From NCBI GenBank assembly GCA_003694975.1, contig RFJH01000191.1:1-9480 (forward strand): a DNA stretch of 9,480 nt. The letters run 5' to 3'. The translations under genes were made by a program, and so were the position numbers. The notes under the pieces are model-generated. The model worked only from the letters and a program-made list of their open reading frames with translations. It had not been told where the DNA came from and ran no database searches. Each line of letters starts with the position of its first letter. The stretch's first letter is position 1. The stretch is from Anaerolineae bacterium (GTDB lineage: Bacteria; Chloroflexota; Anaerolineae; Anaerolineales; Villigracilaceae). Below, piece by piece: positions 5,724 through 9,480 of the stretch.

Positions 5724-6239
5724 TCAGGCATAACGTACAATCGTACAGCCATACGCAGGCGTGACCTCAATCTCCGGCTTGCCCCCGGCCAGAAGGGCTT
5801 CCACAGCGTCCTTGAGATAGTGCCGCCTTGGTTGTGGTTGGCGAAAGGTGACGTCATCAAACGCGCCCTGGTAACGCAGTATGCCCCGATGGTCTATAAG
5901 GAAGACGTGTGGCGTGGTGAGCGCGCCGTAGAGATCGGCCACTTCGTGCCGCGCATCGTACAGGACGAGGGGCAGACCGCGCGCCTGCGAGACGCGTCGC
6001 AGCATCTCCAACGGCTCGTTAGCATTCGATGCGATGGGGAGAAGCACCACCGCATCTCCCCAGGTCTTCAACCAGGGAAGCAACGACTCGTCCGCGCGCG
6101 CCGCCTGGGGACACTCCGCCGACCAGAAGTTGACGATTACGATGCGTCCGCGATAGTCGCTCAGGCGGTGTGTGTTGCCGTCCAGGTCGGGGAGGGTGAA
6201 TTCCGGGGCTAACTGGCCAGTCTGGAGGGTTGTTTCCAT
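5724..6239 (-). CDS. Thioredoxin-fold redoxin (AhpC/TSA-Redoxin family)
   Basis: A 171-residue cytosolic-looking protein without a signal peptide. It begins TGQLAPEFTLPDLDGNTHRLSDYRG, the standard peroxiredoxin/redoxin opening. NFWSAECPQA follows, with C43 at the active-site position, then LLPIASNANEP, LVLYDARHEVADLYGALTTPHVFLID (the cis-proline region is T109-P110), GILRYQGAFDD, and the tail AYGCTIVRYA with C165. This matches a branch of thioredoxin-like proteins that usually carry H-C-P in the active site and a conserved G-C-S/T-I near the C-terminus, so C43 and C165 are a plausible peroxidatic/resolving or disulfide pair. Here the histidine before C43 is glutamate. The exact reaction is not established. 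ATG at 6239 was chosen because homology begins there and a TATAAT lies 7 bases upstream. The open frame continues much further upstream, but that part reads like an antisense shadow. It is divergent from the flippase-like gene. Confidence 0.88.
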   Translation of the reverse strand: METTLQTGQLAPEFTLPDLDGNTHRLSDYRGRIVIVNFWSAECPQAARADESLLPWLKTWGDAVVLLPIASNANEPLEMLRRVSQARGLPLVLYDARHEVADLYGALTTPHVFLIDHRGILRYQGAFDDVTFRQPQPRRHYLKDAVEALLAGGKPEIEVTPAYGCTIVRYA

Positions 6240-6246
6240 AGTGAAG

Positions 6247-6252
6247 ATTATA
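6247..6252 (-). promoter_or_regulatory. -10 box (TATAAT) of the redoxin gene
   Basis: A perfect TATAAT on the minus strand ends 7 bases before the ATG at 6239, with CTTCACT between them. The transcript start would fall on or next to the start codon, predicting a leaderless mRNA. No clear -35 was found 16-18 bases upstream, and no Shine-Dalgarno site lies in the gap. Confidence 0.6.
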
Positions 6253-6308
6253 CTCAACGCTCCTGAAGAATGCCGGTACATCACGAGTGGGCACAGCCCG
6301 TTCATGCT

Positions 6309-6338
6309 GTGACCACAAGCCCGGAAATCGAGTACAAT
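6309..6338 (+). promoter_or_regulatory. Promoter of the flippase-like gene
   Basis: TACAAT at 6333-6338 is followed by six C residues and the ATG at 6345. A weak -35 match, GTGACC (6309-6314, four of six consensus bases), lies 18 bases upstream of it. The six-base gap predicts a leaderless transcript. This promoter and the redoxin one face away from each other within 105 bases. Confidence 0.5.
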
Positions 6339-6344
6339 CCCCCC

Positions 6345-7352
6345 ATGCGAAAACGCTGGCAATTCTGGCTCGGCGTGGCGATCAGCCTCCTCTTCATCTG
6401 GCTGGCGCTGCGCGGTCTCCATCTGGATAAATTCTGGCAGACCCTCCGCCAGGCGCAATACATCTGGCTCCTGCCCGGCGTGGCGGTCTATTTCATCGCC
6501 GTGTGGGTGCGGGCGTGGCGCTGGCACTACCTGTTGGGACCAATGAAGCGCATCCCCACGCGGACGATGTTCCCCATCGTCGCCATCGGCCATATGGGCA
6601 ACAACGTCTATCCGGCGCGGGCGGGGGAGGTGCTGCGGGCGGTGATCCTGAAGCGGCGCGAGGGAGTCTCGGTCTCGGCTTCGCTGGCGACGATTATCGT
6701 GGAGCGCATTTTCGATGGCGTGGTCATGCTGGCTTTCGTGTTTCTCAACCTGCCCGAACTGGCGCGCCTGGAGGGGCACTCCGGTTTCATCGGCGATATT
6801 CAAACCCTGGCGCTCTGGGGCGCGGGGGCGTTCCTCGGCGCGCTGGCTCTCTTCCTGCTGGCGGCCATGTTTCCTCAGGTGACGGCGAAGATCGGCCTGT
6901 GGCTGATCACCCACCTCACGCCACGCCGCTTGCACGCACGCATCCTCGGCCTGATGACCCGTTTCCTGGATGGCCTCGCCTCCCTGCGCTCACCGCTCAA
7001 CGCCTTGATGGTCTTTCTGACCTCGGTGGTCATCTGGCTGCTGGAGACGGGGAAATACTGGTTCGTGATGCACGCCTTCGATTTCAGCGTCAGTTTCTTC
7101 GCCCTGATGCTGATGAACGGCATCGTGAACCTGGCGACGACGATCCCCTCCGCGCCGGGCTATATCGGCACGTTCGACGCGCCGGGCATCGCCGTGCTGA
7201 CCGCCTACGGCGTGGAGCAGGCCACCGCCGCCGGATATACGCTCGTGCTGCACGCCGCGCTGTGGCTGCCGATCACTGCCCTGGGCGCGTATTACCTGGC
7301 GCGGGAGGGCATCCGCTGGAGCGATTCGCTGCGCGCCGAGGTGAGGGAGTGA
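6345..7352 (+). CDS. Lysylphosphatidylglycerol synthase-type transmembrane protein (UPF0104, flippase-like)
   Basis: A 335-residue polytopic membrane protein. Hydrophobic segments occur at about 7-23, 40-56, 76-84, 114-137, 153-177, 218-236, 250-268, 281-290 and 298-318. Family motifs are present: NNVYPARAGEVLRA (86-99), with the conserved P-A-R-x-G-E core; VERIFDG (119-125); and PSAPGYIGTFDAP (268-280). This is the MprF-type N-terminal fold, also found in AglD-like proteins, which acts in moving or modifying lipids and in glycan export. No catalytic lysyl-transfer domain is attached, so lipid-linked substrate flipping is the best guess and remains an inference. ATG at 6345 is chosen over in-frame upstream codons because the membrane family begins there and TACAAT lies 6 bases before it. 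The next gene downstream on the same strand is an FAD oxidoreductase, separated by a 184-base gap filled with repeats. Confidence 0.9.
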   Translation: MRKRWQFWLGVAISLLFIWLALRGLHLDKFWQTLRQAQYIWLLPGVAVYFIAVWVRAWRWHYLLGPMKRIPTRTMFPIVAIGHMGNNVYPARAGEVLRAVILKRREGVSVSASLATIIVERIFDGVVMLAFVFLNLPELARLEGHSGFIGDIQTLALWGAGAFLGALALFLLAAMFPQVTAKIGLWLITHLTPRRLHARILGLMTRFLDGLASLRSPLNALMVFLTSVVIWLLETGKYWFVMHAFDFSVSFFALMLMNGIVNLATTIPSAPGYIGTFDAPGIAVLTAYGVEQATAAGYTLVLHAALWLPITALGAYYLAREGIRWSDSLRAEVRE

Positions 7353-7357
7353 GGCGG

Positions 7358-7500
7358 CCACGGATTACACAGATGGGCGCGGATGATTTTCTTCGCCACG
7401 GATTGACACGGATGAGCACGGATGACTCTTTCCCTCCACAGATTGACACAGATAAACACGGACAACTTTTCCCGCACGGATTGCACGGATGGATTCGGGA
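7358..7500. repeat. Array of four degenerate 38-40 bp repeats (CCACGGATT...ACACGGAT type)
   Basis: Units begin at 7358, 7396, 7436 and about 7474 (the last is partial), giving lengths of 38, 40 and 38 bases. The shared core is CCACGGATTGACACGGAT followed by a second CACGGAT-like element and a pyrimidine-rich end (TTTTCTTCG, CTCTTTCCCT, ACTTTTCCCG). CACGGAT thus recurs two or three times inside each unit, about 13-14 bases apart. The array fills most of the gap between the flippase-like gene and the oxidoreductase. The core resembles a short interspersed repeat I have seen in many environmental bacterial genomes. I see no promoter, operator symmetry or coding potential in it. Confidence 0.85.
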
Positions 7501-7536
7501 GTCCAAGAGATTGAAACCAACGGGAGTCGCTGTCAA

Positions 7537-8835
7537 ATGAAGATTGCCATCATCGGAGCCGGTTTCGGCGGCATGGCCGCCGCCTATGACCTGTTGAAGG
7601 CCGGGCATCGCGTCGTCCTCTACGAAGCGGCGGAGCACGTTGGCGGGCTGGCCTCCGGCTTCAAGGAGCCGCATTGGGAATGGTCGGTGGAGCGTTTCTA
7701 CCACCACTGGTTCGCCACAGACCACCACATGTTGGGCCTGATCCGCGAACTGGGCTGGGAAGACCAGGTGCTCTTCCCGCGCCCTTATACGGTGCTCCTG
7801 CACAACGGGAAGTGGTATCCCTTCGACTCAATCCTCCAGGCACTGCTCTTCCCGGGCCTGGGCTGGGGCGTGGACAAAGTCCGCTTCGGGCTGGTGGGGC
7901 TGTATCTGCGCCTGACGAACAATTGGCGCCCGCTGGAGAAGGTCACTGCCGAGGCGTGGATGCTCAAATGGGCCGGGAAGCGCGTCTACGAGAAGATGTG
8001 GCGACCGCTCCTGGTCGGCAAGTTCGGCCCCTATTACCGGCAAGTGCCCATGTCCTGGTTCTGGGCGCGGCTCAAAGCGCGCACGACACGCCTGGGGACC
8101 TTCGAGGGCGGCTTCCAACGTTTTGCCGACCTCTTCGCCGAACGCCTGCGCGAGATGGGCGCGGAGATCCGCCTTTCGACTCCGGTCACGCGCATCGAGC
8201 GGGACCAGGCCTCGGGTCTGCGCGTGACGGAGCGCTCCGGGGCGGAGACGTTCGAGCGGGTGCTGGTCACGGTCTCTCCGGCGGCGATGGCGCGTCTCGT
8301 CCCGTCCCTTCCGAAGGACTACCTCCAGGGTCTCCTCGCGCTGAAGAGCATGGGCGCGGTGGTGATGGTGCTTTCGTTGAAACACAGGCTCTCGGAGGAG
8401 GGCTATTACTGGTTCAACCTGCCGAAGGAGGCCGGGTATCCGTTCCTGGCGCTGGTGGAGCATACGAATTTCGTGCCGCCGGAGAAGTTCGGCGGGGAGC
8501 ACATCGTCTATGCGGGGGATTACCTGGAGGAGGGACACGAGTATTTCTCGCTGAGCGAGGGGGAATTGCTGGAGCGCTTCCTGCCCGCTTTGCGGCGCTT
8601 CAACCCTGCCTTCGAGCGCGCCTGGGTGAACAAGGTGTGGGTCTTCAAGACGAAGTACGCCCAGCCTGTGCCGCAGGTGAATCACTCGCGCCACATCCCC
8701 CCCATCCAGACGCCGATTGAGGGGCTGTATTTCGCTTCGATGAGTCAGGTCTATCCCTGGGACCGGGGGACGAATTACGCCGTGGAGATCGGGCGGCGGG
8801 CGGCGCGGTTAATGCTCGGAGGAAGCGACAGGTAA
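7537..8835 (+). CDS. FAD-dependent oxidoreductase (amine-oxidase / protoporphyrinogen-oxidase fold)
   Basis: A 432-residue flavoprotein. The N-terminus, MKIAIIGAGFGGMAAAYDLL (1-20), then HRVVLYEAAEHVGGLASGF (24-42), is the dinucleotide-binding motif of the amine oxidase/phytoene desaturase/UDP-galactopyranose mutase superfamily: G-A-G-x-G-G, E30 for the ribose, and the G-G after it. A tryptophan- and histidine-rich region follows (W47-EWSVERFYHHWF). The middle holds EGGFQRFADLFAERLREMGAEI (substrate/FAD domain), and the C-terminus ASMSQVYPWDRGTNYAVEIGRRAARLML is the second FAD contact. The substrate cannot be told from sequence. The neighbouring flippase-like gene suggests a lipid or envelope-glycan precursor (inference). 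ATG at 7537 is chosen because the FAD motif starts there. Upstream GGGAG lies about 10 bases away and is a weak ribosome site. The in-frame upstream codons run into the repeat array. Confidence 0.9.
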   Translation: MKIAIIGAGFGGMAAAYDLLKAGHRVVLYEAAEHVGGLASGFKEPHWEWSVERFYHHWFATDHHMLGLIRELGWEDQVLFPRPYTVLLHNGKWYPFDSILQALLFPGLGWGVDKVRFGLVGLYLRLTNNWRPLEKVTAEAWMLKWAGKRVYEKMWRPLLVGKFGPYYRQVPMSWFWARLKARTTRLGTFEGGFQRFADLFAERLREMGAEIRLSTPVTRIERDQASGLRVTERSGAETFERVLVTVSPAAMARLVPSLPKDYLQGLLALKSMGAVVMVLSLKHRLSEEGYYWFNLPKEAGYPFLALVEHTNFVPPEKFGGEHIVYAGDYLEEGHEYFSLSEGELLERFLPALRRFNPAFERAWVNKVWVFKTKYAQPVPQVNHSRHIPPIQTPIEGLYFASMSQVYPWDRGTNYAVEIGRRAARLMLGGSDR

Positions 8836-8862
8836 GGCCGCCGTCAAAGGTGGCCGCCACAT

Positions 8863-9053
8863 TACGAAGCTCTGGCGGGCTTGTAGGACAACCGCTTGCA
8901 GTTGTCGCTTCCTCCTGCCGGGGCCAACCCCCCGGCCAGCACCTGTACGCCGGAGGGTAAACCCTCCGGCTCGGCATACGAAGCCCTGGCGGGCTTGTAG
9001 AACAACCGCTTGCGGCTGTCTCGCTCCTCTCGCCGGAGGCTGAAGCCTCCGGC
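8863..9053. repeat. Two direct copies of a palindrome-rich ~114-bp repeat
   Basis: Copy A starts at 8863 and copy B at 8977 (period 114). Each runs TACGAAGCyCTGGCGGGCTTGTAG, then an imperfect palindrome around ACAACCGCTTGC (8888-8905 and 9002-9019), a pyrimidine-rich stretch, and a GC-rich hairpin. The hairpins are 8917-8936 (7-base arms, GCCGGGG/CCCCGGC), 8949-8970 (9-base arms GCCGGAGGG/CCCTCCGGC, loop TAAA) and 9032-9053 (9-base arms GCCGGAGGC/GCCTCCGGC, loop TGAA). In copy B the opening AAGCCC-TGGC-GGGCTT is itself a perfect 6-base stem. Arms differ in sequence between copies but stay complementary, so the structure is kept. This is REP-like dispersed intergenic DNA with no coding potential. 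Confidence 0.82.
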
Positions 9054-9064
9054 TCAGCACATGA

Positions 9065-9083
9065 AGCCCTTCGGGGCTGTTTT
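9065..9083 (+). terminator. Possible intrinsic terminator or degenerate repeat hairpin
   Basis: AGCCC-TTCG-GGGCT forms a perfect 5-base stem closed by a stable C(UUCG)G tetraloop, followed by G and four T residues. It could end transcription of the oxidoreductase, 230 bases upstream. The stem is short, the T-run is weak, and the sequence also looks like a diverged copy of the AAGCCC/GGGCTT element of the neighbouring repeats, so the call is tentative. Confidence 0.3.
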
Positions 9084-9103
9084 CGACGTCTGGGCAGGTT
9101 GTA

Positions 9104-9396
9104 GGATGGGGATTTATCCCGTCCACCCTCGCTAAACTCCGCTGTAGCGTAGTCGAAGCGCCCCGCGCGAACGGCGTCTCGACTACGGGTCTCGATACGC
9201 TTTGCTACTCGACCCTCCGCTCGACGCGAGGCTCTCTCGACTACGGCCTTCGCCCCCCTCGACGCAAACATCGCGCTGAGCGGAGCGCCGTAGGGTGCGT
9301 AGTCGAAGCGCCTCGCTGAGTGGAGCAGAGCGAGCGCAGTCGAGGCAACCCACGCAACGGCGTCTCGGCTACGGCCTTCGGCCTCCGCTCGACGCG
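9104..9396. repeat. Inverted and direct repeat cluster built on TCGACTAC / GTAGTCGA
   Basis: GTAGTCGAAGCGCC occurs at 9149-9162 and 9299-9312. Its partial inverse TCTCGACTACGG occurs at 9177-9188 and 9235-9246, and a variant (TCTCGGCTACGG) at 9363-9374. The 8-base arms 9149-9156 and 9179-9186 are perfect complements and could form a hairpin, as could 9237-9244 with 9299-9306. A 15-base direct repeat, CCTCCGCTCGACGCG, is at 9214-9228 and 9382-9396, and AACGGCGTCTCG is at 9170-9181 and 9356-9367. A separate hairpin with one G-T pair lies at 9104-9124 (GGATGGG/CCCGTCC). Together with the preceding copies this explains most of the 573 bases after the oxidoreductase. Confidence 0.75.
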
Positions 9397-9408
9397 CTTG
9401 TTTGCCGA

Positions 9409-9480
9409 CTAAGGCGAGGGGATGCTCTCCACCCAGCGGTTGAGACGGGCGAAAGCGGCGCCGGGCGTTCCTCGCGACGC
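9409..9480 (-). CDS. C-terminal fragment of an unidentified protein
   Basis: An open frame enters from the right edge on the minus strand and stops at TAG (9409-9411). The 23 visible residues end AAFARLNRWVESIPSP, which reads like an amphipathic C-terminal helix followed by a short proline-containing tail, unlike the arginine-rich translations of the surrounding repeats. The repeat cluster also ends just beside the stop (last shared 15-mer at 9382-9396), as expected at a gene boundary. The fragment is too short to name a family. It would be convergent with the oxidoreductase. Confidence 0.5.
   Translation of the reverse strand, partial: ASRGTPGAAFARLNRWVESIPSP

Noticed and set aside
6240..6935. 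N-terminal extension of the redoxin frame to a start near 6935
   Set aside because: The extension runs antisense to the flippase-like gene, is rich in Gln/His/Arg/Asp as expected of a shadow, and is interrupted by the redoxin's own TATAAT box before the ATG at 6239.
7403..7448. Perfect TTGACA hexamers in repeat units two and three as promoters for the oxidoreductase
   Set aside because: The sequences 16-18 bases downstream are pyrimidine-rich (CTCTTT, CTTTTC) and do not resemble a -10 box. The hexamer is part of the repeat core.
7358..7500. CRISPR array
   Set aside because: Units are contiguous and degenerate along their full length, with no unique spacers alternating with identical repeats, and no cas gene is nearby.
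6503..7540. A 345-codon + strand frame overlapping the flippase-like gene
   Set aside because: It is Gly/Arg/Ala-rich out-of-frame translation of a membrane protein with clear family motifs in the other frame, and it runs into the repeat array.
7674..8720. A 348-codon + strand frame inside the FAD oxidoreductase
   Set aside because: It is an out-of-frame shadow with low-complexity Gly/Arg/Pro composition. The real frame carries both FAD-binding ends.
8645..9271. A 208-codon minus-strand frame over the oxidoreductase 3' end and the repeats
   Set aside because: It is mostly translated palindromic repeats (repeated Ala-Ser-Gly and Arg-rich stretches) with no domain. Hairpin arms appear twice in the protein as expected of non-coding repeats.

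Overview
The window is GC-rich and densely packed, with short gaps, 4-base gene overlaps and gene ends that nearly touch. Gene content, several start codons that sit directly behind a -10 box, and families of dispersed palindromic repeats suggest a Chloroflexota (Anaerolineae-like) genome or MAG. This assignment is an inference from style and not from a marker gene.

Layout. (1) 1-187: the 3' end of a PRPP-binding phosphoribosyltransferase on the + strand. It converges on, and shares stop-codon bases with, a minus-strand pair: a small GIY-YIG protein (184-447), translationally coupled to a TyrA-like dehydrogenase (444-1433). (2) 1434-1659: a divergent intergenic region with an extended -10 for the TyrA-like gene, two hairpins, three perfect 11-bp direct repeats, and the promoter of an O6-alkylguanine-DNA alkyltransferase (1660-2193, +). 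(3) 2200-5700: a minus-strand cluster read as CNB/PH-domain membrane protein -> peptide deformylase -> RecF, with gaps of 34 and 26 bases. (4) 5724-6239: a minus-strand redoxin, divergent from (5) 6345-7352, a + strand UPF0104/flippase-like membrane protein. Four 38-40 bp repeats follow it, then an FAD-dependent amine-oxidase-fold oxidoreductase (7537-8835, +). (6) 8836-9408: 573 bases without a gene, made of two families of palindromic repeats. (7) 9409-9480: a probable C-terminal fragment of a minus-strand gene.

Functionally the window mixes housekeeping and DNA-maintenance genes (deformylase, RecF, alkyltransferase) with envelope-related genes (flippase-like protein plus FAD oxidoreductase, and the CNB/PH membrane protein).

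The most noteworthy signals are: a TyrA-family protein in which every catalytic motif I can align has been replaced; a four-module membrane sensor made of a cyclic-nucleotide-binding domain plus a duplicated membrane/PH unit; a recurring leaderless promoter layout at four genes; and structured repeat arrays downstream of the oxidoreductase. I found no mobile-element gene, CRISPR array, tRNA or rRNA.
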